From positions 1 to 64,000 of the forward strand of contig NZ_LT671417.1 in the NCBI RefSeq assembly GCF_900128445.1: DNA of 64,000 nt, written 5' to 3'. Of the stretch, positions 41,941 through 50,555 are shown piece after piece. The notes beneath the pieces were generated by a model. The model did not search any database. It was not told the origin of the DNA and saw only the letters and a list, made by a program, of their open reading frames with translations. The position numbers were made by a program, and so were the translations under genes. Each line of letters starts with the position of its first letter. Position 1 is the first letter of the stretch. The DNA is from Thermophilibacter provencensis (lineage in GTDB: Bacteria; Actinomycetota; Coriobacteriia; Coriobacteriales; Atopobiaceae).

Positions 41941-42765
41941 TCAGATGAGGCCCAGGCGCACGCAGGCGTTCCAGATGCCGTCGTCGTCGACGTGATCGGT
42001 CACGTAGGTGGCCGCGGCGCGGGCCTCAGGGTTGCCGTTGCCCATGGCCACGGACGTCCCCACGACGCGGAACATGTCCACGTCGTTGCCCCCGTCGCCA
42101 AAGGCCACGCACTCCTCGGGCGCAAGCCCCAGCTCCTCCATCACGATCCGCACGCCCGCATCCTTGCCGCCGGCGTCCGGCATGATGTCGGCGAAGACGT
42201 CAGACCAGCGCGTCGCCTTGCAGTGACGCGCGCGGTCGAGAAGAACGCGCTCCTCGCCGGGGTCAACGAAGAGGTTCAGCTGGTAGACGTCGTTCCTGAG
42301 CGCCTGCTCGACGTCCCCCGCCTCGTAGTGGTTGTGCGTGAGCTCGGTCATCTCCCTCAGGCGGTCGTCCTCGGCGTGCGCGTACATGCGGTCGCGCTCC
42401 ATGAAGAGGCAGTTGTAGAGGCCGGCCTGCGTCTGGCGCACCGCCGTCTCCACGTCGCGCGGGTCGAGCGGGTTGGAGTGCACCGTGCGCCCGCCCACCT
42501 CGACGAGCTGCCCGTTGAAGGTCACGAACGCCCTGAAGTCAGTGAGGTCGACCTTGTCGAGCAGGTAGTGCGTGCGCCCCGTGGCCAGGATCGGCATGAC
42601 GCCGGCCTCCGAGAGCCGTCGGATCGCCTCGCGCGTGGAGGCGGGCTCGGCATCCTGCGAGAGGCTGAGCATCGTGCCGTCAACGTCGAAGAAGGCGGCG
42701 CGGATCGGGGCCGGCGCAACCCAGGCCCCGGGCGCGGGGCAGGGGCCCTTCTTGCCCACGCGCAT
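41941..42765 (-). CDS. Cof-type HAD-superfamily (IIB) phosphatase
   Basis: A 274-residue HAD hydrolase with motif I FFDVDGTMLSL (about residue 28), motif II threonine in ILATGRTH, motif III lysine near KDAGVRI, and motif IV AFGDGGNDVDMFRV. The IIB cap lies between. The start overlaps the aminotransferase stop by one base (TGATG), so both are translated from one message. The first 20 residues before the fold are Pro/Lys-rich. A second member of the family is at 11911; the two are only distantly similar. Substrate unknown, probably a phosphorylated sugar or cofactor such as pyridoxal phosphate. Confidence 0.85.
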   Translation of the reverse strand: MRVGKKGPCPAPGAWVAPAPIRAAFFDVDGTMLSLSQDAEPASTREAIRRLSEAGVMPILATGRTHYLLDKVDLTDFRAFVTFNGQLVEVGGRTVHSNPLDPRDVETAVRQTQAGLYNCLFMERDRMYAHAEDDRLREMTELTHNHYEAGDVEQALRNDVYQLNLFVDPGEERVLLDRARHCKATRWSDVFADIMPDAGGKDAGVRIVMEELGLAPEECVAFGDGGNDVDMFRVVGTSVAMGNGNPEARAAATYVTDHVDDDGIWNACVRLGLI

Positions 42766-43925
42766 CACATCCCCGCCGCGGCGATGGCGGCCACGGCCTC
42801 GCGGAGCTCGTCGGGCGGCATCACGAGAGCCATGCGGACATAGCCCTCGCCCGAGGGGCCAAAGCTCGCGCCCGGCGTCACGATCACGCCGGAGCGCTCC
42901 ATGAGCTCGAGCGCGAAGGACATCGAGTCGGTCCGCCCGCCCGGGATGCGCGCCCACACGAACATCGAGCCATGGGCGTTGGGGCGCTCCCAGCCGATCG
43001 CCTCGAGGCCGTCGCAGAGGGCGTCGCGACGCTCCTGGTAGAGCAGGCGCTGGCGCTCGACGGAGTCGCGCGGGCCCGTGAGCGCCGCGATCGCGGCGTC
43101 CTGCTCGGGGTAGAACATGCCAAAGTCCACCTGTCCGCGAAGCTTGCGCGCGGCAGCCACCACATCGGGGCGGCCCACGAGGAAGGACAGGCGCGCGCCC
43201 GTCACGTTGAAGGACTTGGAGAGCGAGAGGAACTCCACGCCCACCTCGGCCGCGCCGGGATACGCGAGGAAGGAGCCGCCCGGCTCTCCGTCGAAGACGA
43301 TGTCGGAGTATGCGTTGTCGTGGATCACGATGAGGTCGTGCTCGCGAGCGAAGGAGATTGCCTCCTCGTAGACCTCGGGCGTGCCCACCGAGCCCACGGG
43401 ATTGGCGGGAAGCGAGAGGATCAGGTACTTGGCGGCGTCGGCGACCTCAGCCGGTATCTCCGAGAGGCACGGCAGGAAGTCGTGCTCCGCGGTGAGCGGA
43501 TAGTAGGCGGGGCGCGCGCCGGCGAGCAGCGTGGCGTTCTGGAAGACGGGATAGCACGGGTCGGGAACGAGGCCCACCTCGCCCGGGTCGGCGAGCGCGG
43601 CGCAGACGTATCCCAGGCCCTCCTGCGTGCCGCGGCAGCTCATGACCATGTCTGGCGTCACGCCCGCCACGCCGAAGCGGCCCTCGTAGTAGGAGCAGAC
43701 GGCGGCCAGAAGCTCGTCCTTGTCGTGCAGCGAGTACTTCCAGTTGGCGGGGTCCGCCGCGCTCTCGCGCAGCGCCTCGACCACGTGCGCCGGCGGCTCG
43801 AAGTCGGGCGTGCCCACGGAGAGGTCGTACACGCGCCGCCCCTCCGCCTCGAGCGCGCGCCGCCGCGCGTTGAGCGCCGCGAACACCTCGTCGCCGAACA
43901 GGTCAAGTCGCCTGGAGAAATTCAT
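42765..43925 (-). CDS. Class I/II PLP-dependent aminotransferase
   Basis: A 386-residue fold-type I aminotransferase. YDLSVGTPDFEPP near the N-terminus, VMSCRGTQEGLGY (cofactor phosphate site), LSLPANPVGSVG, IHDNAYSDIVFDG (Asp and Tyr contacting the ring) and the Schiff-base lysine in FLSLSKSFNVTGARLSF (about residue 235) are all present, with the substrate arginine late in YVRMALV. It resembles LL-diaminopimelate/aspartate-type aminotransferases, but the exact amino acid cannot be fixed. ATG 43925 has a GAGGGGGG stretch upstream. First gene of a two-gene unit with the HAD phosphatase. Confidence 0.85.
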   Translation of the reverse strand: MNFSRRLDLFGDEVFAALNARRRALEAEGRRVYDLSVGTPDFEPPAHVVEALRESAADPANWKYSLHDKDELLAAVCSYYEGRFGVAGVTPDMVMSCRGTQEGLGYVCAALADPGEVGLVPDPCYPVFQNATLLAGARPAYYPLTAEHDFLPCLSEIPAEVADAAKYLILSLPANPVGSVGTPEVYEEAISFAREHDLIVIHDNAYSDIVFDGEPGGSFLAYPGAAEVGVEFLSLSKSFNVTGARLSFLVGRPDVVAAARKLRGQVDFGMFYPEQDAAIAALTGPRDSVERQRLLYQERRDALCDGLEAIGWERPNAHGSMFVWARIPGGRTDSMSFALELMERSGVIVTPGASFGPSGEGYVRMALVMPPDELREAVAAIAAAGM

Positions 43926-44313
43926 GTGGCCCCCCTCTCGTGCCGTCCTGACAGGGGCGGCCGGGTCATCTGCCAGGTCACCTTCGGGCGTCGCGAGCGA
44001 GCACCTGCTCCCAGAACCTGACAAACGACCCGGTCGCCTCCGTCAGAAAACTGTACTCCTTGGACGGCCCCCGCCGCTCGCCGTCCTTCTCACAGAAACA
44101 TCAATGTCAATTTGAGCCAATGCTTTTTCCCGACGCGTTTTTCCTACCTGCACGGATATGGCTTATCTACAGCATTTCGACCGGTTATCAACAATATCTT
44201 GTGTTTTTGTTAATGCCACACCACCACCAGTTGTGCCATAGTAGTCCGTGCACAACTACGAGGACATACGCGCCGAGCTGGGCGCGCCCACAGGGAAAGC
44301 GAGAGGGACGGCC
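43926..44313. other. 388-base divergent spacer aminotransferase / nrdD
   Basis: Holds a decayed REP-like inverted repeat (43948-43978 paired with 44016-44046, 31-base arms with several mismatches), then an AT-rich stretch (44096-44240) carrying DnaA-like and NrdR boxes, and the nrdD leader with GAGAGGGA before the ATG at 44314. No gene is seen in it. Confidence 0.65.
44163..44236 (+). promoter_or_regulatory. Two NrdR boxes overlapping DnaA-like boxes
   Basis: Box 1 (44189-44204, CAACAATATCTTGTGT) fits the NrdR consensus ACACWATATATWGTGT well. Box 2 (44221-44236) keeps the CAC-N8-GTG frame. Their starts are 32 bases apart, the three-turn spacing typical of NrdR pairs. TTATCTACA (44163-44171) and TTATCAACA (44185-44193), each one base from the DnaA box TTATNCACA, precede and overlap box 1. 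NrdR would repress nrdD when dATP is high. Confidence 0.7.
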
Positions 44314-46536
44314 ATGAAGATCATCAAGCGCAACGGCTCGGAGGTCACCTTCGACATCTCCAAGATCGAGAACGCCATCCGCGCCGCCAACAGCGAGGTC
44401 CCCGCGGAGGAGCGCCTCACCGAGCGCGAGGTCAAGTTCGCCTCCCTCAACGTCACCGACGAGTGCATGGAGGCCGGCCACACCGTGACCGTCGAGGAGG
44501 TCCAGGACCTCGTCGAGGACCAGCTCATGGGCCTGCACCACTTCGAGGTGGCCCGCAAGTACATCATCTACCGCTACGTGCAGAGCCAGAAGCGCCACAA
44601 GAACACGACCGACGACAAGATCCTTGCCCTCATCGAGTGCAACAACGAGGAGGTCAAGCAGGAGAACTCCAACAAGAACCCCACGGTCGTCTCCGTGCAG
44701 CGCGACTACATGGCCGGTGAGGTCTCCAAGGACCTCACCATGCGCGAGCTGCTTCCTGCAGAAATCGTCGAGGCGCACAACGAGGGCATCATCCACTTCC
44801 ACGACTCGGACTACTTCGCGCAGCACATGCACAACTGCGACCTCGTGAACCTCGAGGACATGCTGCAGAACGGCACCGTGATCTCCGGCACGCTCATCGA
44901 GCGCCCGCACAGCTTCTCCACCGCCTGCAACATCGCCACGCAGATCATCGCCCAGGTGGCCTCCTGCCAGTACGGAGGTCAGTCCATCTCGCTCACGCAC
45001 CTCGCGCCGTTCGTCGACGTCTCGCGCCAGAAGATCCGCCGCCAGGTGGAGGCCGAGATGGCCGCCATCGGCATTGACCCAGGCGAGGAGAAGATCTCCG
45101 AGATCGTCGAGGGCCGCGTCCGCGAGGAGATCTCGCGCGGCGTGCAGACCATCCAGTACCAGGTGGTCACCCTCATGACCACCAACGGCCAGGCGCCGTT
45201 CATCACGGTCTTCATGTACCTCAACGAGGCCAAGAACGAGCGCGAGAAGGCCGACCTCGCCATGTGCATCGAGGAGATGCTGCGCCAGCGCTACCAGGGC
45301 GTCAAGAACGAGGAGGGCGTCTGGATCACCCCCGCCTTCCCCAAGCTCATCTACGTGCTCGAGGAGGACAACGTCCGCGAGGGCACCCCGTACTTCTACC
45401 TCACCAAGCTGGCGGCCAAGTGCACGGCCAAGCGCATGGTGCCGGACTACATCTCCGAGAAGAAGATGAAGGAGTACAAGCTGTCGGCGGGCGAGACCGA
45501 GGGCAACGGCGACTGCTACACCTGCATGGGCTGCCGCTCCTTCCTCACGCCGGACCGCTCGGGCAACGGCTACGACAACGTGGCCAACGCCGGCAACTAC
45601 GAGCCGGGCAAGCCCAAGTACTACGGCCGCTTCAACCAGGGCGTCGTGACGATCAACCTCGTGGACGTGGCGCTCTCGGCCAAGGGCAACATGGACGAGT
45701 TCTGGAGGATCTTCGACGAGCGCCTGGAGCTCTGCCACCGCGGCCTGCGCTGCCGTCACGAGCGCCTGCTCGGCACCACCTCTGACGCCGCGCCGATCCT
45801 CTGGCAGTACGGCGCCCTCGCGCGCCTCAAGAAGGGCGAGACGATCGACAAGCTCCTCTATGGCGGCTACTCCACGATCAGCCTCGGCTACGCCGGCCTC
45901 TACGAGTGCGTCAAGGCCATGACCGGCCACAGCCACACGGACCGCGAGGCCACGCCGTTCGCGCTCGCCGTCATGCAGCACATGAACGACAAGTGCGCCG
46001 AGTGGAAGGCCGCCGAGAACATCGACTACTCGCTCTACGGCACGCCGATCGAGTCCACCACGTACAAGTTCGCCAAGTGCCTGCAGCGCCGCTTTGGCAT
46101 CGTCCCCGGCATCACGGACAAGGGCTACATCACCAACAGCTACCACGTCCACGTGACCGAGCCGATCGACGCCTTCACGAAGCTCCGCTTTGAGTCCGAG
46201 TTCCAGCGCCTCTCCCCCGGCGGCGCCATCTCCTACGTGGAGGTCCCAGACATGCAGGACAACCTCGAGGCCGTCATCTCCGTCATGCAGTACATCTACG
46301 ACCACATCATGTACGCCGAGCTCAACACCAAGAGCGACTACTGCCAGGTGTGCGGCTACGACGGCGAGATCCAGATCGTGGAGGACGACGGCAAGCTCGT
46401 CTGGGAGTGCCCGCACTGCCACAACCGCGACCAGTCCAAGATGAACGTGGCGAGAAGGACGTGCGGCTACATCGGCACCCAGTTCTGGAACCAGGGCCGC
46501 ACCGAGGAGATCAAGGACCGCGTGCTGCACCTGTAG
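44314..46536 (+). CDS. nrdD: Anaerobic ribonucleoside-triphosphate reductase NrdD
   Basis: A 740-residue glycyl-radical enzyme making deoxyribonucleotides without oxygen. Domains: ATP-cone (MKIIKRNGSEVTFDISKIENAI, residues 1-95) for allosteric control by ATP/dATP; the catalytic barrel with FHDSDYFAQHMHNCDLVNLEDML; a C-terminal zinc site (CQVCG near 684 and CPHC about 21 residues later); and the radical loop RRTCGYIG with the radical glycine near residue 716. The ATG at 44314 is chosen because the ATP-cone starts there and GAGAGGGA precedes it. The activase gene nrdG follows 383 bases later. Two NrdR boxes precede it. Confidence 0.96.
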   Translation: MKIIKRNGSEVTFDISKIENAIRAANSEVPAEERLTEREVKFASLNVTDECMEAGHTVTVEEVQDLVEDQLMGLHHFEVARKYIIYRYVQSQKRHKNTTDDKILALIECNNEEVKQENSNKNPTVVSVQRDYMAGEVSKDLTMRELLPAEIVEAHNEGIIHFHDSDYFAQHMHNCDLVNLEDMLQNGTVISGTLIERPHSFSTACNIATQIIAQVASCQYGGQSISLTHLAPFVDVSRQKIRRQVEAEMAAIGIDPGEEKISEIVEGRVREEISRGVQTIQYQVVTLMTTNGQAPFITVFMYLNEAKNEREKADLAMCIEEMLRQRYQGVKNEEGVWITPAFPKLIYVLEEDNVREGTPYFYLTKLAAKCTAKRMVPDYISEKKMKEYKLSAGETEGNGDCYTCMGCRSFLTPDRSGNGYDNVANAGNYEPGKPKYYGRFNQGVVTINLVDVALSAKGNMDEFWRIFDERLELCHRGLRCRHERLLGTTSDAAPILWQYGALARLKKGETIDKLLYGGYSTISLGYAGLYECVKAMTGHSHTDREATPFALAVMQHMNDKCAEWKAAENIDYSLYGTPIESTTYKFAKCLQRRFGIVPGITDKGYITNSYHVHVTEPIDAFTKLRFESEFQRLSPGGAISYVEVPDMQDNLEAVISVMQYIYDHIMYAELNTKSDYCQVCGYDGEIQIVEDDGKLVWECPHCHNRDQSKMNVARRTCGYIGTQFWNQGRTEEIKDRVLHL

Positions 46537-46543
46537 GACTTCC

Positions 46544-46634
46544 GCGGACCCTGGGAAAAGGTCCGGCGCTCAGACAGCTTCGCCGCGCTACGCGCGGCTG
46601 CAGAACTCGCGGCGGACCTTTTCCCAGGGTCCGC
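46544..46634. terminator. Large nested hairpin after nrdD
   Basis: Perfect 21-base arms (beginning GCGGACCCTGGGAAAAGGTC, 46544-46564 with 46614-46634) enclose a second stem GCCGCG-CTA-CGCGGC. It starts 8 bases after the nrdD stop. It may end or attenuate the transcript between nrdD and nrdG. Confidence 0.65.
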
Positions 46635-46765
46635 CGCGAGTCTTTCTGTGCGGCACGCGGGCGTGCCTCATCTGCGGCCCTCACGGTTCTTCTCGGTGAT
46701 TGAGCGGCTCACCGAGAGCAGGCCTGCCTGTCGGCGCGCCTCAAGCGCAGACCGGCTTGAGTCGG

Positions 46766-46948
46766 ATGTTCGCGCGCGCAATCAACCTGCTCGACCTCGT
46801 CTACCGATACGGCCGAGAGAGTGATACGGTCTATCTCCACGGCCTCATCAACCAGAGGATGGCGCGACGGGCGCCGGCCGGGCGGCCCTTTGTCAACGTC
46901 CTCGTCAATGGGAGCGAGAATGAACTACGCCAACATCAAGTACTGTGA
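46766..46948 (+). CDS. Possible 60-residue ORF in the nrdD-nrdG spacer
   Basis: An ATG frame (MFARAINLLDLVYRYGRE...) with GC-rich third positions and varied composition before it overlaps the nrdG start by 29 bases. No ribosome binding site is seen before its ATG, and it matches nothing I recognise. It may be a decayed gene or chance. The rest of the 46537-46919 spacer holds the large hairpin, a GTTCTTCTCGG motif and a small CTCGGTGA/TCACCGAG stem (46692-46716). Confidence 0.25.
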   Translation: MFARAINLLDLVYRYGRESDTVYLHGLINQRMARRAPAGRPFVNVLVNGSENELRQHQVL

Positions 46949-47480
46949 CATCGCCAACGGCGTGGGGGTGCGAACAACGCTCTTCGTCTCGGGCTGCCGC
47001 CTGCACTGCCCCAACTGCTTCAACGAGGAGGCGTGGGACTTCGACGCCGGCGAGCCGTTCACCGACGAGGTCGCCGAGAAGATCATGAGCTCGCTTGACA
47101 CGCCCTATATTGACGGCCTCACCATCCTCGGCGGCGAGCCCATGGAGCCGGAGAACCAGGTCGGGCTCGTAGGCTTTCTCGAGGCGGTGCGCGAGCGCTT
47201 CGGTGACACCAAGAGCATCTGGCTCTTCTCTGGCCACACCTGGGAGCAGCTGGCGCCGGGCGGCGCGTGGAACCTGGGCGAGGTGACCGACCGCCTGCTC
47301 GACACGCTCGACGTGCTCGTGGACGGGCCCTTCGTACAGGATAAGCACGACATTACGCTCCGCTTCCGCGGCTCGTCCAACCAGCGGCTCATCGACGTGC
47401 CTGCCACGCTCGAGGCGCCTAGGGGCGAGGTCGTGTGGTGGCACGATGACCCGGTCTTCTCGACGCACGCGATGGAGTAG
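46920..47480 (+). CDS. nrdG: Anaerobic ribonucleotide reductase activating protein NrdG
   Basis: A 186-residue radical SAM enzyme that installs the glycyl radical on NrdD. It has the CRLHCPNC motif (CxxxCxxC binding the 4Fe-4S cluster, residues ~26-33), ILGGEPMEPEN (GGE SAM contact, about 67) and a late VLVDGPF. The ATG at 46920 has GGGAGCGAG upstream, and homology begins at MNYANIKY. Length is normal for the family. It lies downstream of nrdD in the same direction. Confidence 0.95.
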   Translation: MNYANIKYCDIANGVGVRTTLFVSGCRLHCPNCFNEEAWDFDAGEPFTDEVAEKIMSSLDTPYIDGLTILGGEPMEPENQVGLVGFLEAVRERFGDTKSIWLFSGHTWEQLAPGGAWNLGEVTDRLLDTLDVLVDGPFVQDKHDITLRFRGSSNQRLIDVPATLEAPRGEVVWWHDDPVFSTHAME

Positions 47481-47606
47481 CGGCGCGGTCGGCATGGGCA
47501 TGGGGGATGTGCCCGGGCTGTGAAGCCGGTTGCCCGGGCGACCGGCATGCGGCATACTGGCCGCAGCAGAGCGGGCACGCGCCCCGACCCGAGGGAGGTG
47601 GTTTCC

Positions 47607-47696
47607 ATGTGTGACAGTTGCGGCCATAGACGTACGACGCAACAGCCCATGGGAGAGACGCCTGCCGGTCGGGACGACGGGCGCCGCCGCGCATAG
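47607..47696 (+). CDS. Possible 29-residue leader peptide upstream of mgtA
   Basis: ATG preceded by GGGAGGTG at ideal spacing, encoding MCDSCGHRRTTQQPMGETPA then GRDDGRRRA and a TAG 74 bases before the magnesium pump gene. It has a CxxC pair, two prolines and many arginines. A CGGGCCG/CGGCCCG stem lies between it and the pump start, as in leader-peptide attenuators. The remaining 47481-47770 spacer has a GCCCGGGC repeat (47511 and 47532) that could end the nrdG message. I see no M-box riboswitch. Confidence 0.4.
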   Translation: MCDSCGHRRTTQQPMGETPAGRDDGRRRA

Positions 47697-47770
47697 CGCA
47701 CGCTCACAGAGCACTCCCTCGGGCCGCCGGAGCGCGGCCCGTCTCATGTCCCGGGATTGCGAGGTGAGCC

Positions 47771-50497
47771 ATGCTGCTGGCCACCCTCCTCGCGCGCGCC
47801 CTCGCGCGCCCCTCTCGCCCCGCCGCGACCGTGTCCCCGGCGGGGGTCGACTGGCTGCGGCACGCGGCCGAGATCTCGCCGTCCCAGCTCCTCGACGAGC
47901 TGGGGGCCCACGAGGAAGGCCTCTCTGAGGAAGAGGTCACATCCATGCGCGCCTTCTGGGGCGAGAACCGCCTCGCGCGCGCGGAGCGGCCCTCGCTCGC
48001 GCGACGGGCGCTCGCCGCGTTCGCGGACCCCTTCGTGGGCATCCTCGTGCTCATCGCCGCAGTCTCCGTGCTCACGGACTGGGTCTTCGCCCGCCCCGGC
48101 GCCCGCGACCTCACCACGCCCGCGATCATCGCGGTGATGGTGCTCGTCTCCGGGGCGCTCCGCTTCGTCCAGGGGGAGCGCAGCGACAACGCGGCCGCGG
48201 CGCTCTCCAAGATGGTCGAGACCACCTGCGACGTCCGCCGTGTCGACGTGGGCCGCGTCGAGGTGCCGGTCAACGAGGTCGTGGTGGGCGACGTCGTCCA
48301 CCTCTCCTCCGGAGACCTCGTCCCGGCCGACCTACGGCTCATCTCCTCGCGTGACCTCTTCGTGAGCCAGTCCGCGCTCACGGGGGAGTCCGAGAGCGTC
48401 GAGAAGCGCCGCGAGCTCGGCGCCGCCGCGCCCGAGGGTGCTGCCGTGACCGACCTCGACGACCTCGTGTTCATGGGCAGCAGCGTAATCTCGGGCAGCG
48501 CCGTGGGGGTCGTGGTCGCCACGGGCGCGGCCACGCTCCTCGGCGAGACCGCCTCCGGACTCCCCTCGGGCGGGGGGTGCCGCGCGACGGCGTCCGAAGA
48601 GGGGGTCGCCCGGACGAGCCGCCTGCTCGTGGCCCTCATGCTCGTCATGGTCCCGACGGTCGTGCTCGTGTCGGGCCTCACCAAGGGCAACTGGCTCGAC
48701 GCCCTGCTCTTCTCGCTCTCCGTCGCCGTGGGCCTCACGCCGGAGATGCTCCCCGTGATCGTGACGTGCTGCCTGGGCAAGGGCGCGGTCGACCTGTCGC
48801 GCGACAGGGTCATCGTGAAGCGGCTCGACGCCATCTCTGACCTCGGCGCGATCGACGTGCTCTGCTGCGACAAGACCGGGACGCTCACCGAGGACCGCGT
48901 TGCCCTCGAGCTCCACCTCGACGTGCTCGGCCGCGAGGACGCGGAGGTGCTGCGCGCGGCGTTCGTGAACAGCTTCTTCGGGACCGGAATGAAGAACCTC
49001 GTGGACTCGGCCATCCTGCGCCGTGCGCTCGAGGTCGACCCGACCGTCGAGGAGCTCTGTGACCGCTACGACCTCGTCGATGAGCTGCCCTTTGACTTCG
49101 AGCGCAGGAGGCTCAGCGTCGTGGTGGGCGACGGGTCGGGCTCGACGCTCATGATCTGCAAGGGGGCGCTGGAGGAGATGCTCAGCATCTGCTCGCATGC
49201 CGAGGTCGACGGCGAGGAGGTCCCGCTCACGCGCGAGATCGCCGCGGGCGTCGCGGAACGGGCGACCGAGCTCGCCGAGCGGGGCATGCGCGTGCTCGGG
49301 GTGGCGCTGCGCCGCGAGCCCGCCGGGGTCGAGCGGCTCACGACCGCCGACGAGCGCGATATGACGCTCGTGGGGTGCCTCGCGTTTCTCGACCCGCCCA
49401 AGGCGGGCGCGGCCGACGCGGTGGAGGCGCTCAGGGCGCACGGCGTCGAGACCAAGGTGCTCACCGGGGACTCCGCGCGCGTCGCCGCCCACGTGTGCCG
49501 CTCCATCGGCATCCCCGCCGACTCGGTCATCGAGGGCGCGGAGCTCGAGGGCCTCGATGACGCCGAGCTTTCCCGCCGCGCGCGTCAGGCCTCGGTCTTT
49601 GCCAAGCTCTCCCCCTCCCAGAAGGCGCGCGTGGTGGCGGCGCTCAGGGGTGACGGCCACGTCGTGGGCTTCATGGGGGACGGCGTGAACGACGCGGCCG
49701 CCATGGGGGCGTCCGACTGCGGGATCTCGGTGGACTCCGCCGTGGACGTGGCGCGCGAGGCCGCGGACCTCATCCTCCTGGAGAAGGACCTCATGGTCCT
49801 CGAGCGCGGAATCGTCTGCGGGCGGCGCACGCTCGCCAACATGACGAAGTACGTGAAGATGACCGTGAGCTCCAACTTCGGCAACATCTTCTCCGTGCTC
49901 GCCGCCGCCACGCTGCTGCCCTTCCTCCCCATGAGCGCGGTGCAGCTGCTCCTGCTCAACCTCGTCTACGACGTCACCTGCACGGCGCTGCCCTGGGACG
50001 GGGTGGACGACGAGCTGGTTCGCGCGCCGCGACGCTGGGACGAGGTCTCCGTGCGGCGCTTCATGGTCGCGATGGGCCCCGTGAGCTCCCTCTTCGACCT
50101 CATCACCTTCGCGGCCCTCTTCTTCGTGGTGTGCCCCGGCGTCACCGGCGCCCCGTGGGCGGAGCTCGACGGGGCGGGCAGGGCCCTCTTCGTGGCAACG
50201 TTCCAGGCCGGCTGGCTCGTCGAGAGCATGTGGACGCAGACGCTTGCCGTCCACCTCGTCCGCACGCAGCGCGCGCCGTTCGTGGAGAGCCGCGCGGCGA
50301 CGCGGCTCACCGCGCTCGGAGCCGTCGGGGTCGCGCTCGTCACGGCGCTGCCGTTCACCCCGCTCGGGGCCGCGCTCGACCTCGCCCCGCTGCCCCCGAC
50401 GTACTTCGTCCTGCTCGGGGTGGTCGTCGCGCTCTACGCGGCCGCGCTCCTTCTCGCCCGCCGGCTCTTCGTCCGGCGCGGTGGGACGCTCCTGTAG
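47771..50497 (+). CDS. mgtA: Magnesium-translocating P-type ATPase MgtA
   Basis: A 908-residue P3B-type ATPase importing Mg2+. It shows SALTGESESVEK (actuator), the TM4 region GLTPEMLPVIVTCCLGKGAVDLSR, which is diagnostic of MgtA/MgtB (PEMLPM-like), the phosphorylated Asp in CCDKTGTLTEDRVAL (about residue 366), FMGDGVNDAAAMGASDCGISVDSAVD and a TM5-6 segment NFGNIFSVLAA and NLVYDVTC. GAGGTGAG precedes the ATG. It may be controlled through the upstream short ORF and stem. The following gene starts 58 bases after its stop. Confidence 0.93.
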   Translation: MLLATLLARALARPSRPAATVSPAGVDWLRHAAEISPSQLLDELGAHEEGLSEEEVTSMRAFWGENRLARAERPSLARRALAAFADPFVGILVLIAAVSVLTDWVFARPGARDLTTPAIIAVMVLVSGALRFVQGERSDNAAAALSKMVETTCDVRRVDVGRVEVPVNEVVVGDVVHLSSGDLVPADLRLISSRDLFVSQSALTGESESVEKRRELGAAAPEGAAVTDLDDLVFMGSSVISGSAVGVVVATGAATLLGETASGLPSGGGCRATASEEGVARTSRLLVALMLVMVPTVVLVSGLTKGNWLDALLFSLSVAVGLTPEMLPVIVTCCLGKGAVDLSRDRVIVKRLDAISDLGAIDVLCCDKTGTLTEDRVALELHLDVLGREDAEVLRAAFVNSFFGTGMKNLVDSAILRRALEVDPTVEELCDRYDLVDELPFDFERRRLSVVVGDGSGSTLMICKGALEEMLSICSHAEVDGEEVPLTREIAAGVAERATELAERGMRVLGVALRREPAGVERLTTADERDMTLVGCLAFLDPPKAGAADAVEALRAHGVETKVLTGDSARVAAHVCRSIGIPADSVIEGAELEGLDDAELSRRARQASVFAKLSPSQKARVVAALRGDGHVVGFMGDGVNDAAAMGASDCGISVDSAVDVAREAADLILLEKDLMVLERGIVCGRRTLANMTKYVKMTVSSNFGNIFSVLAAATLLPFLPMSAVQLLLLNLVYDVTCTALPWDGVDDELVRAPRRWDEVSVRRFMVAMGPVSSLFDLITFAALFFVVCPGVTGAPWAELDGAGRALFVATFQAGWLVESMWTQTLAVHLVRTQRAPFVESRAATRLTALGAVGVALVTALPFTPLGAALDLAPLPPTYFVLLGVVVALYAAALLLARRLFVRRGGTLL

Positions 50498-50555
50498 GTG
50501 CCCGTCGTATTCCCATAGGTTCCCGTCGTATGATGGGTGGTCGAGAGGAGACCAC

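Noticed and set aside
44163-44193. Replication origin because of DnaA-like boxes
   Set aside because: Only two near-consensus boxes, no AT-rich unwinding element, and no dnaA/dnaN genes nearby; a regulatory role at nrdD fits better.
47481-47770. M-box magnesium riboswitch before mgtA
   Set aside because: I looked for the conserved M-box blocks and did not find them; a leader ORF with a stem is the only structure seen.
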